Below are positions 36,027 through 43,846 of a DNA stretch of 62,472 bases, piece after piece. A program made the position numbers and the translations under genes. A model generated the notes under the pieces. The model was not told the DNA's origin and did not search any database. It saw nothing but the letters and a program-made list of their open reading frames with translations. Position 1 is the stretch's first letter. Every line of letters starts with the position of its first letter. Source of the DNA: Saprospiraceae bacterium UBA3362 (lineage in GTDB: Bacteria; Bacteroidota; Bacteroidia; Chitinophagales; Saprospiraceae); the NCBI GenBank assembly GCA_002360455.1, contig DEQQ01000051.1:1-62472 (forward strand), read 5' to 3'.

Positions 36027-37802
36027 TTGATTAATGTTCGACATACACTGTTTTTACTGATTTGCATTTCAGTCGGTCAGCTGTTTGCACAAACTCAGGA
36101 TAGCAGCAAAAGGGTACGTGTAATCCATGCAGACTTATGGAGGTTGGAGCGATTTGAGGATAAAGAATACCAGTACCTAAGCAAGGATGTTCTAGTTCAA
36201 CACAGGCAGACTTATTTTCTTTGTGACTCTGCCGTAATTCTCAATAACAAAGTAAGAGCTGTGGGTCATGTGAGAATTGTAGAAGGAGACAGTTTGCAAA
36301 TATTTGGAGATACTTTGGATTATGACGGTGATGCGCTACTGGCCGATTTTCAAGGCAATGTGGTGTTAAGGCACAGAGATAGAAAATTATTTTGCGACCA
36401 ACTCCGTTACGATTTAAAAAAACGAATTGCAAGTTATCAAACCGGAGCTGTTCTTACTACGGATTCGGTCTCACTGAAGAGCAGAAAAGGATATTATTAT
36501 GCCAAACAAGAACAGGCTTTTTTTAAAGACAGTGTAATAGTGCTTATGCAGGATAGCATGCAATTGTTGGCAGATTCATTGGTTTATGAAGCGAAACAAC
36601 AGATTGTAAAATTCACAGGTCCCACCAGCATTGTCCAAAAAGAACTTGCTATCTATACCGATGCAGGATACTATGATGTCAAAAATCAGTTTTCTTCCCT
36701 AGACCAATATCCGCGTTATAAAAGAGGAAATCAAACAGCAGAAGCACAATTCATCAAATACAACACCAAAGAAGGAATCATCACCTTAAAAAATAATGCT
36801 TGGATAAGAGACTCATTGAAGGAGGCTAAAGGAGACAGCATTTATTTCAATGAGAAAACAAATTGGGTTTATATTCTTGGAAACGCAGAATACATAGAAG
36901 GAAACAGAATATTAAAAGGAGATCAAATTCATTTTAATCGAGCTACTCAATCTCTGCAAGTGGAAGGCCGCTCTACAGTGGTAGAAAACGGAAGAACTAT
37001 CAACTCCGATCAATTGAATTACGAAGCCTCTACAGACTTGGGAATTGCACAGGGAAAAGTCATCGTCACAGACAGTATTGATGATTACTCCATTTATTGC
37101 GACAGCCTGATATACAATAAAAAAATTCAATTTTTCAGAGCGTTTGGACAGCGACCTTACATTTCTACCAAGCTTGATGATGATACGCTTTTTCTTGCTG
37201 CCGACAACCTCATTGCACAACAAATGCAAACCGATAAAGACAGCTTTAGAATCTTGGATGCCTACGGAAATGTAGAAATGTGGAGTAAAAAAATGCAATC
37301 TGTTTGTGATTCACTCCATTTCCACGGAAAAGATTCTGTTTTTACACTCTATCACAATCCGATATTGTGGTCGGACTCTACTCAATTCAAAGGAGATACA
37401 GTGCTTATGCATTTGGCAAATAAAGCGCTCAAAAAAATTGACCTGCTCCAATCCGCCTTTATTATCAATGAGTCCTCAGACAGTTTGAATTCACAACTCA
37501 AAGGGAGAATCATTAATGCCTATTTTCAAACCAAAAAAATCCACCATGTATTGGTAACCGGAAATGCAGAGAGCATTTATTTTATACAGGAAGATAATAA
37601 ATCGTACATTGGTACAAATTTTATCCAGTGTTCGAAAATGAATATTCAGTTTAACGAACAACAAAAAATCCATTTGATCGATTTTTATACTAAGCCGCAA
37701 GGAATGATGATTCCCATTCAAGACGGCAAGAAAAAGTATTTGGAAGGGTATGCTTTATACAACAAGCTCAAACCAAAAAACTTTGAGGATTTATTTAATT
37801 AA
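36027..37802 (+). CDS. OstA/LptA-like organic-solvent-tolerance family protein
   Basis: 591 residues. TTG start at 36027 directly before a signal peptide (LFLLICISVGQLFAQ); no ATG is available in this frame near the start. The mature protein is a long series of short beta-jellyroll repeats as in OstA/LptA/LptD N-terminal domains: ADLWRLERFEDKEYQYLSKD, VRIVEGDSLQIFGDTLDYDG, KDSVIVLMQDSMQLLADSLV, GKVIVTDSIDDYSIYCDSLI. These form the periplasmic bridge that carries lipopolysaccharide to the outer membrane. Bacteroidota carry such long LptA-like proteins. No barrel domain follows, so it is not LptD. Role in LPS transport is inferred. Confidence 0.85.
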   Translation: MINVRHTLFLLICISVGQLFAQTQDSSKRVRVIHADLWRLERFEDKEYQYLSKDVLVQHRQTYFLCDSAVILNNKVRAVGHVRIVEGDSLQIFGDTLDYDGDALLADFQGNVVLRHRDRKLFCDQLRYDLKKRIASYQTGAVLTTDSVSLKSRKGYYYAKQEQAFFKDSVIVLMQDSMQLLADSLVYEAKQQIVKFTGPTSIVQKELAIYTDAGYYDVKNQFSSLDQYPRYKRGNQTAEAQFIKYNTKEGIITLKNNAWIRDSLKEAKGDSIYFNEKTNWVYILGNAEYIEGNRILKGDQIHFNRATQSLQVEGRSTVVENGRTINSDQLNYEASTDLGIAQGKVIVTDSIDDYSIYCDSLIYNKKIQFFRAFGQRPYISTKLDDDTLFLAADNLIAQQMQTDKDSFRILDAYGNVEMWSKKMQSVCDSLHFHGKDSVFTLYHNPILWSDSTQFKGDTVLMHLANKALKKIDLLQSAFIINESSDSLNSQLKGRIINAYFQTKKIHHVLVTGNAESIYFIQEDNKSYIGTNFIQCSKMNIQFNEQQKIHLIDFYTKPQGMMIPIQDGKKKYLEGYALYNKLKPKNFEDLFN

Positions 37803-37877
37803 AATTGTTCTGATCTTCATATCAACTCACCATTGAATAGCCTCAATTGAATTGTCGTGGCTATACTATCCGAAATT

Positions 37878-38171
37878 CTATTCATGATCACTCAGTTCAT
37901 TAAAACTAAAGGCCATAGGTTTATCTCTGAATAATACCTTGGTCGCAGCCCAGGTCTCCGCAAAAAACTCTGAATTCCGATAATGGTTTAGGGCTTCTTC
38001 ATCAGTCCAAATAGACCATGTACTCATCACTGTAGGATCATGCAGGTCGATGAGCAATTCCACATGATGGCATCCATCAAATTTCAAAATATGAACTCTG
38101 CTTTTGCGAAAAATGGTCTTAAATTCTTCGACACATTCTTCCTTAAATTTCATTATAACAATTCTCTTCAT
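37878..38171 (-). CDS. Antibiotic biosynthesis monooxygenase (ABM) family protein
   Basis: 97 residues, a dimeric ferredoxin-like alpha/beta barrel. KRIVIMKFKEECVEEFKTIF starts the fold; VRFxF-type strings follow as CHHVELLIDLHDPTVMSTWS and IWTDEEALNHYRNSEFFAET, a classic ABM sequence (W at IW and the HYRNSEFF helix). Such small proteins act in heme degradation, quinone oxidation or have unknown roles. Not specific enough to say which. It is 31 bases downstream of the SAM-hydroxide adenosyltransferase-like gene and probably in its operon. Confidence 0.87.
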   Translation of the reverse strand: MKRIVIMKFKEECVEEFKTIFRKSRVHILKFDGCHHVELLIDLHDPTVMSTWSIWTDEEALNHYRNSEFFAETWAATKVLFRDKPMAFSFNELSDHE

Positions 38172-38202
38172 AAGATTTTATTCTTGATTCAACAAAGTTA
38201 CT

Positions 38203-38946
38203 CTATTTCGCTTTGAGTTTAATGGACTGATAGTAATAGAAAGGGATTTCTTTGGATGTGGATTCACTGAGATGAAGCTGCAAATACTCAGCATCGTTAA
38301 AACTGTAATGATCCAAACTGCTACTTGAAAATTCTGATGAAAATACTATGGGATCAAAACGATCAATCATCAACTCAAATTGGTCGGAAATAATGGATTG
38401 ATAGAAACTGTTCTTTAAGATATTGGTCAACAACAATTGTTTATTTTGAATTAAAACAATATTGGCTTGTATCTGTCCCGATTGCGGAATTGGTTTTAAA
38501 GGTATTTTCTGTACCGGAGTACTGATCTCAGAATAATGCTCGGCAATTTTCTCTTCATCTTGCAATAGGTTTTTGTAACAGTTTATTATTGATTCTATAG
38601 CCGTTTCGGACTCTTGAGAAATTTTATACAAGGTCTCGGGCTGCTGATCATCCATTACTAAAAACGGAAGTCCATTATTGGCACAAACTATATACTGAGT
38701 TTTATAACAAAAGACAACCAGGTCTTTGCTCAAATCATTCTCTTGCAAGATAATATGAAAAGCCGGGGCATCAAAAGCAGGTAACAAATTTTTGATATAA
38801 ACAGAGGCCTCATTGATGTCGCCCGAAGCCAACTGATTGCTCAATTCTACCAACTGCACTTCGCGCAAACTTGAATGAATCTTGGCCTTCCAATAAGCTA
38901 ATCGTAACGAACCCTCTCCAAAATCTGTAAGCAAACTCACTTTCAT
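38203..38946 (-). CDS. Degenerate SAM hydroxide adenosyltransferase-like (DUF62) protein
   Basis: 247 residues. The N-terminal half follows the DUF62/SAM hydrolase plan: LLTDFGEGSLRLAYWKAKI, VQLVELSNQLASGDINEASV, the core LPAFDAPAFHIILQE and CANNGLPFLVM. In active members these positions carry TDFG, VDISH, the DPGVG loop and APDNG. Here TDFG survives but DPGVG and the PDNG aspartate are replaced (QENDL, CANNG). The C-terminal domain is short and hard to align. So either a diverged enzyme or a non-catalytic relative. Divergent from the SdrD-like adhesin across a 176-base region with a perfect inverted repeat. Confidence 0.7.
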   Translation of the reverse strand: MKVSLLTDFGEGSLRLAYWKAKIHSSLREVQLVELSNQLASGDINEASVYIKNLLPAFDAPAFHIILQENDLSKDLVVFCYKTQYIVCANNGLPFLVMDDQQPETLYKISQESETAIESIINCYKNLLQDEEKIAEHYSEISTPVQKIPLKPIPQSGQIQANIVLIQNKQLLLTNILKNSFYQSIISDQFELMIDRFDPIVFSSEFSSSSLDHYSFNDAEYLQLHLSESTSKEIPFYYYQSIKLKAK

Positions 38947-39023
38947 AACTCCTGTTTTTAAAAATCAAAGATAAAAACTTAGTGCGAAATACAACTAAGA
39001 TTCAGTAATTTATATATTTATTT

Positions 39024-39058
39024 TATTTAATATGTTGAGTTGTAAAACATATTAAATA
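39024..39058. promoter_or_regulatory. Perfect 13-bp inverted repeat in a divergent promoter region
   Basis: TATTTAATATGTT (39024-39036), spacer GAGTTGTAA, AACATATTAAATA (39046-39058). All 13 positions pair. Located 28 bases upstream of the -7 box for the adhesin gene and about 80 bases upstream of the divergent 38946 start. Likely an operator for a dimeric regulator; a cruciform or mRNA hairpin is possible. Confidence 0.6.
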
Positions 39059-39086
39059 TTTATTTAATATATTCAAAAAAAATAGC

Positions 39087-39094
39087 TATGTTTG
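39087..39094 (+). promoter_or_regulatory. Candidate -7 promoter element of the SdrD-like adhesin
   Basis: TATGTTTG matches the Bacteroidota -7 consensus TAnnTTTG and lies 28 bases before the ATG at 39123. No clear -33 TTTG is seen at the normal spacing, suggesting that an activator may act, possibly through the inverted repeat at 39024-39058. Confidence 0.5.
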
Positions 39095-39122
39095 TGTCCA
39101 TTTAATAAGCAAAACTACAAGC

Positions 39123-41165
39123 ATGGGCAATCAATACTCCAAGCCAAACAATTCATTTGTATCCCTTTTGATATTTATTATTTTAAATCTATTCCAAATC
39201 GTTAATGCCGCTTCTATAGGAGACAGAGTTTGGGAAGATCTCAATGCTAATGGAAAACAAGATACAGGAGAACCGGGAATAAACGGAATAAAAATGAAAT
39301 TGTATTACGATCAAAACATAGACGGAATCCCGGATGGTGCCGAAATTAAAGTCGTGTACACAGCTTTCAACTACTATGGAAATGGGTATTATAATTTTGA
39401 TAATCTTCTTCCGGGAACTTATATCATTCAAGCAGAGCCGGCAACAGAATACTATATAAGCCCTCAAGACAGCAACATCACCATTGACTTATTGGACTCG
39501 GATTTTTCTATCACTACTCGTAGAAGCAAATCCATAACGCTGGCATCGTCAGATCAGATTACGGATATTGATCTAGGGATATTTAAGCTTGGTAAGGTAG
39601 GAGATTTTATTTGGTTTGATCAAGACAAAAACGGAAGGCAAGATCCGGGAGAAGCAGGTATAAACCAGTTTACCATCAAACTGTATGATGATCAAGGAAA
39701 GTTGATATCTCAAACCCAATCTTTCAACCAAAATCAAAGCGACGGACATTTTAGTCTCCAAGCAAGACCCGGAAATTACTATTTAACTTTTGAGCCTTCC
39801 TCAGTCAATACCTATTATCCAACTTTATTGTACAACTCTACGGCTACTTTGGAAACCAACAATGATGTCTATTTGCAGAATGGAATATTCAGAACAGAAC
39901 TGTTTACTTTAAACTCTAATGGGTTCAACTCCGGAATTGATGCTGGATTTACTTTAAATCAGTCAGTGGGACAACAGGTTTGGTTGGATCTGAATAAAAA
40001 TGGAATTAAAGAAAATGAAGAACAAGGGATGGATGGAATAACCATTCAATTATACAATGCAACTACACAGAACTTAGTCAAAGAAACTGTTAGTTCCTAT
40101 TCTTCAAAAGAAAATAAGTTCGGATTCTATACTTTTGATCAACTCCTTCCGGGAAACTATTTTATTAAAACAATAATTCCGGATCATCATTATTTTAGTC
40201 CCTTTCCTACAAGTCAGAACCAAACCACAAACAAGATCAATCACAATAATGGATTTGGAACCAGCTCAAGTTTTAGTTTAAACTATTTGCAAGAAAACAA
40301 ATCTATGAATGTCGCACTATATGTAGCCTATAATATCGGACAATCGGTATGGAATGATTTTGGTGTGCAAGGCAAGGAAGGAAATGGCATACAAGACAAT
40401 GGAGAACAAGTAGAAGTTGGCTTGCCTGTTGCCATAAAAAACAGTGCTGGAAAAACTGTAGATTCCACCCAAACAGATCAAGAAGGAAAGTACAATTTTT
40501 TAGTAAGTCCTGGAACCTACTTTATAAAATTCTACTCAACCAATGGCAAACAATTTACCGGCTCAAATAAAACGAATGATGATTTTGACAGCGATGTTAC
40601 TGGAGCCTATGGCGAAGGAACAACCAGTTTATTTACTGTAGGAAATTCAAATCTCATGCACATTGATGCAGGTCTTATCTTTTCAGTTTTGGCTCTCGAG
40701 GAATTAAAATGGTCTTTACAATCTGAGAAAGGAAAACTAAAAATTTTATGGCAGTGCAACGAAGAGGAAAGGGTCACTGCTGTCCAGAAAAAAACGGCCA
40801 ATGATATTATCGAATTAAAAATAGGCGAACATGATTCGGAGTTTGTCGAACATGAAGAAGAAGGTCAATATTATAGACTTCAATACAATGCAAATCAACA
40901 ATTAAAATATACCCATTGGAAAAAATGGAATTCAGGATCTGATGAGATTAAAGTATTCGCATCAAATTCAGCTCTCGTCATTGCTAACAGATCCAAAGAA
41001 CTCAAATCTCTTTTTGTGAGAATTTGGACTCTTTCGGGCTCCGAAATTACAGCGCAAAATGTTTATGTTCCAATTGGAGAATCTTACCGAATTCCAATTC
41101 AGAGTCCCCATTTATGCTTTGCCGAAGTGCTGGATGGGACTCATTGTTATAGAATAAAATTCTAG
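39123..41165 (+). CDS. Surface adhesin-like protein with SdrD B-type repeats
   Basis: 680 residues. Signal peptide (FVSLLIFIILNLFQIVNA), then four SdrD-B/Cna-B-like beta-sandwich repeats starting near residues 29, 157, 280 and 403: IGDRVWEDLNANGKQDTGEP, VGDFIWFDQDKNGRQDPGEA, VGQQVWLDLNKNGIKENEEQ and IGQSVWNDFGVQGKEGNGIQ. Their DxNxxGxxD-type loops usually bind calcium. The C-terminal 80 residues contain LFVRIWTLSGSEITAQNVYV, resembling a T9SS type A sorting domain. A surface-attached or secreted adhesin/stalk protein is inferred. Transcribed alone; an A/T-rich hairpin terminator follows at 41201. Confidence 0.87.
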   Translation: MGNQYSKPNNSFVSLLIFIILNLFQIVNAASIGDRVWEDLNANGKQDTGEPGINGIKMKLYYDQNIDGIPDGAEIKVVYTAFNYYGNGYYNFDNLLPGTYIIQAEPATEYYISPQDSNITIDLLDSDFSITTRRSKSITLASSDQITDIDLGIFKLGKVGDFIWFDQDKNGRQDPGEAGINQFTIKLYDDQGKLISQTQSFNQNQSDGHFSLQARPGNYYLTFEPSSVNTYYPTLLYNSTATLETNNDVYLQNGIFRTELFTLNSNGFNSGIDAGFTLNQSVGQQVWLDLNKNGIKENEEQGMDGITIQLYNATTQNLVKETVSSYSSKENKFGFYTFDQLLPGNYFIKTIIPDHHYFSPFPTSQNQTTNKINHNNGFGTSSSFSLNYLQENKSMNVALYVAYNIGQSVWNDFGVQGKEGNGIQDNGEQVEVGLPVAIKNSAGKTVDSTQTDQEGKYNFLVSPGTYFIKFYSTNGKQFTGSNKTNDDFDSDVTGAYGEGTTSLFTVGNSNLMHIDAGLIFSVLALEELKWSLQSEKGKLKILWQCNEEERVTAVQKKTANDIIELKIGEHDSEFVEHEEEGQYYRLQYNANQQLKYTHWKKWNSGSDEIKVFASNSALVIANRSKELKSLFVRIWTLSGSEITAQNVYVPIGESYRIPIQSPHLCFAEVLDGTHCYRIKF

Positions 41166-41200
41166 ACTGAATTTGAAAAAACCATACAGCTAATCTCAAT

Positions 41201-41228
41201 ATATTCCTCTAAGAGTGGAATATTTTTA
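41201..41228 (+). terminator. Intrinsic terminator after the SdrD-like gene
   Basis: ATATTCC (41201-41207) pairs with GGAATAT (41217-41223) around a 9-base loop, followed by TTTTT. Short but well placed 35 bases after the stop codon. Confidence 0.55.
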
Positions 41229-41298
41229 GTTCATTTTATTTCAACTACCCAACCTTTTTCTACGTCTTGACTGTCTATGTAAGAAACAACATAGACTT

Positions 41299-42549
41299 AT
41301 GAAACTAAAATGGTTAATTTTTCTACTTGCCGGCTTTCTGCTTATAGTGGGCTTGAGCGCTTGCTTGAATGATGAATGTATTGCAACAGAGACATTCTAT
41401 CAATACAAACCTATTTATAAAACAGCACAACAAATTCGATCTGAGTTTGCACGATTGGATCCGATTTCAGTCTCAGAAACAGGAAAAATAATCGTCTATA
41501 AAAACTATCTGCTTGTCAACGATAGAGGCAAAGGGATTCATATTTTCGATAATTCAAACCCCTCAAATCCCAATCCAATAAGCTTCATCAACATCCCCGG
41601 AAATTTTGACATGGCTGTCAACAATGACATCCTTTATGCCGAAGATTATTTAGATCTATTGAGTATAGATATCAGTTCGATCTCAGAAGCTAAATTAATT
41701 TGCAGGTCAGAAAATATTTTTAAATCCATTTATAGATGGGTGGACCCCATTAGAGGTATTCTAGTTGACTATGAAAAAACGAAACTTACACGCACTATAG
41801 ATTGTCGACATCCTAACTTTGGGTTTGAAACCTGGGAAGAAGGCGATCTCATATTCAGTAAAAATTCAGGACTAGGGAGTTCTTCCGGAGCAAATCAAAG
41901 CACACAAGGGTCGCAGTCAAGATTTGGACTAATAGATCAGTACCTTTATGTTGTAGATCCTAATTCACTTTATAGCTATGACATTTCTAATGTTTGTCCT
42001 GTTTTGACTGACCAAAAGCAGATCAGTTGGAATCTGGAGAGTATTTTCACATTAAACAAAAAAATATTTTTAGGCTCGCAATCCGGAATCACTATTTTCT
42101 CAACAGATAATCCTGCGAAACCTAATTATGTAGGGGAATTACAACATTTCAGAACCTGTGATCCTGTAGTCGTTGAACAATCTACAGCTTATGTTTCGCT
42201 GCATGGAGGTACTGCCTGTGGAGGCTATACAAATCAACTCGACATTGTAGATATCAGTACTTTGAGCGCACCAAAATTAATAAGGTCCTATCCGATGAAT
42301 TCGCCAAAAGGACTCAGCATTCATAGGGACATCCTTTATCTTTGTGATGACGGGATAAAAATAATAAATACCAAAAATAAAGAAAGCATAAAACTAATGG
42401 CCCACTATCCAATAAAAGACAGCTACGATGTCATCTTTTTGGATGAACAAGAGCTCTTAATTGTCACAGCAGCCGATGGGATAAATCAATACAAAGTAAG
42501 CAATCAATCTACACTATCACTGCTCAGCTCCATTAAATCTGTTCATTGA
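41299..42549 (+). CDS. LVIVD-repeat lipoprotein
   Basis: 416 residues with a lipoprotein signal (FLLIVGLSAC, Cys22). The body has propeller-like LVIVD-type repeats: NYLLVNDRGKGIHIFDNSNP, DILYAEDYLDLLSIDISS, STAYVSLHGGTACGGYTNQL, QLDIVDISTLSAPKLIRSY, DILYLCDDGIKIINTKNKES. LVIVD proteins are common on Bacteroidota surfaces; their ligands are unknown. First of four genes that abut or overlap: barrel protein 1 base later, then ECF sigma factor and the TM-plus-barrel protein. That tight packing indicates one operon and suggests an envelope-sensing module (inference). Confidence 0.85.
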   Translation: MKLKWLIFLLAGFLLIVGLSACLNDECIATETFYQYKPIYKTAQQIRSEFARLDPISVSETGKIIVYKNYLLVNDRGKGIHIFDNSNPSNPNPISFINIPGNFDMAVNNDILYAEDYLDLLSIDISSISEAKLICRSENIFKSIYRWVDPIRGILVDYEKTKLTRTIDCRHPNFGFETWEEGDLIFSKNSGLGSSSGANQSTQGSQSRFGLIDQYLYVVDPNSLYSYDISNVCPVLTDQKQISWNLESIFTLNKKIFLGSQSGITIFSTDNPAKPNYVGELQHFRTCDPVVVEQSTAYVSLHGGTACGGYTNQLDIVDISTLSAPKLIRSYPMNSPKGLSIHRDILYLCDDGIKIINTKNKESIKLMAHYPIKDSYDVIFLDEQELLIVTAADGINQYKVSNQSTLSLLSSIKSVH

Positions 42550-42550
42550 T

Positions 42551-43294
42551 ATGAGGATTCTATTTTGCCTGCTCCTTTTTGTCGGTCTTCAAGCGCAACA
42601 AAGCGACGAAACTAAAATCTTAACAACTGTTTATTTTCGGAACGGAAGCCGACTTGTTGGAACAATAGATAGTATAAATTCCGACAATATCTATTTTCTA
42701 AGATCCTCAAACAGTGTAGTCTTTACTTTGAATCCAAATAGTTTTAAAAAAATAAAACAAAAAGCAATATCTCCCAAATCAGGAAAAAAAGTCTGCGAGC
42801 TCAGGGAAAAAGGTTTTTACCAATGGACAGAACTCGGGCTAAACTTTGGAAAAAATAAAGATCAGGATATCTATACAGGATTTGTTGCAAGCTTAACTGC
42901 CGGTTATCATTTCAATAGATACCTTGGCTGTGGACTTGGAGCGGGCTATTTTAGCTTCGATGGATTGAGTTATGAGAATTTCATTCCTGTTTACGTACAA
43001 CTTCAATCGCAATTCTTCGGAGCTTACAGTTCTTATTTTGTGTCTGCGAATATTGGCTACAGTTTTTTTCAGAAGCAAAAGACTGAAGAATTTATATCAG
43101 GAAAAGGATCCTATTTTATAAGACCCCAAATTGGGATCCGGTGGACAGGAAAAAAACATTTTAATCTGACTACACAGTTCGGGTATATCTTCCAGAAAGC
43201 AAACTATACATTTGAATCAAGAGATTCTGAAATAAAAACTATTGTTCAACATATATACAAAAGACTTACATTTGGTATCGGAATATTAATTTGA
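42551..43294 (+). CDS. Outer membrane beta-barrel-like protein
   Basis: 247 residues, signal peptide MRILFCLLLFVGLQAQ. After a small segment with VYFRNGSRLVGTIDSINSDN (a short beta domain seen in Bacteroidota proteins) comes an alternating-strand region: FVASLTAGYHFNRYLGCGLG, VYVQLQSQFFGAYSSYFVSA, FIRPQIGIRWTGKKHFNLTT, RLTFGIGILI at the very end. This is the pattern of an eight-strand outer membrane barrel. Function unknown. Second gene of the likely operon, one base after the LVIVD gene and three before the sigma factor. Confidence 0.8.
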   Translation: MRILFCLLLFVGLQAQQSDETKILTTVYFRNGSRLVGTIDSINSDNIYFLRSSNSVVFTLNPNSFKKIKQKAISPKSGKKVCELREKGFYQWTELGLNFGKNKDQDIYTGFVASLTAGYHFNRYLGCGLGAGYFSFDGLSYENFIPVYVQLQSQFFGAYSSYFVSANIGYSFFQKQKTEEFISGKGSYFIRPQIGIRWTGKKHFNLTTQFGYIFQKANYTFESRDSEIKTIVQHIYKRLTFGIGILI

Positions 43295-43297
43295 AAT

Positions 43298-43846
43298 TTG
43301 AAACAGTACAAAGAAATCGATCTAGTCAATGGCTGTATACGCAATGAACGTATCTGGCAGGAAAGGCTGTACAAATTGTATTTCCAAAAAATGTACAATG
43401 TCTGTTGTCTATACAGTATTGACGACCAAGAGGCCATGGATATGCTCAATCAAGGATTTCTTAGGGTGTTTCAGAAAATAAATCAATTTTCGTTCCAAGG
43501 CAGTCTCGAAGGTTGGATAAAGCGTGTAATCACACATAAAATATTGGACTTACTAAAGCAGAAACAAAAGACCAAAACAACAGAGATTCATGCAGAACTC
43601 AACCTTACCGCAGATCAACATTCCCCCTTACAGCACAATGACACTAACTATTTCATGACTCTTCTTCCGCCTTCATCAGCTAATGTGTTCCGATTGTTTT
43701 TTGAAGAAGGATATACGCACGAAGAAATTGCCGAATTATTGAACATCAGCTCTGGAACTTCAAAGTGGCATGTCGCCAATGCAAAACAACTATTAAGAAA
43801 ATTAATTGAAAAAGAAAATGAAAGCATCAAAGACAGAATTGCGTGA
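43298..43846 (+). CDS. ECF RNA polymerase sigma factor
   Basis: 182 residues, TTG start at 43298. The reading frame opens with the Bacteroidota ECF sigma N-terminus (LVNGCIRNERIWQERLYKLY), region 2 continues to EAMDMLNQGFLRVFQKINQF and SLEGWIKRVITHKILDLL, and region 4 contains PPSSANVFRLFFEEGYTHEE and IAELLNISSGTSKWHVANAK. An ATG-only search would start inside region 2 and lose it, so the TTG is strongly supported. It overlaps the next gene, which has the layout of a membrane-anchored partner. Expected to direct an envelope-response regulon. Confidence 0.9.
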   Translation: MKQYKEIDLVNGCIRNERIWQERLYKLYFQKMYNVCCLYSIDDQEAMDMLNQGFLRVFQKINQFSFQGSLEGWIKRVITHKILDLLKQKQKTKTTEIHAELNLTADQHSPLQHNDTNYFMTLLPPSSANVFRLFFEEGYTHEEIAELLNISSGTSKWHVANAKQLLRKLIEKENESIKDRIA

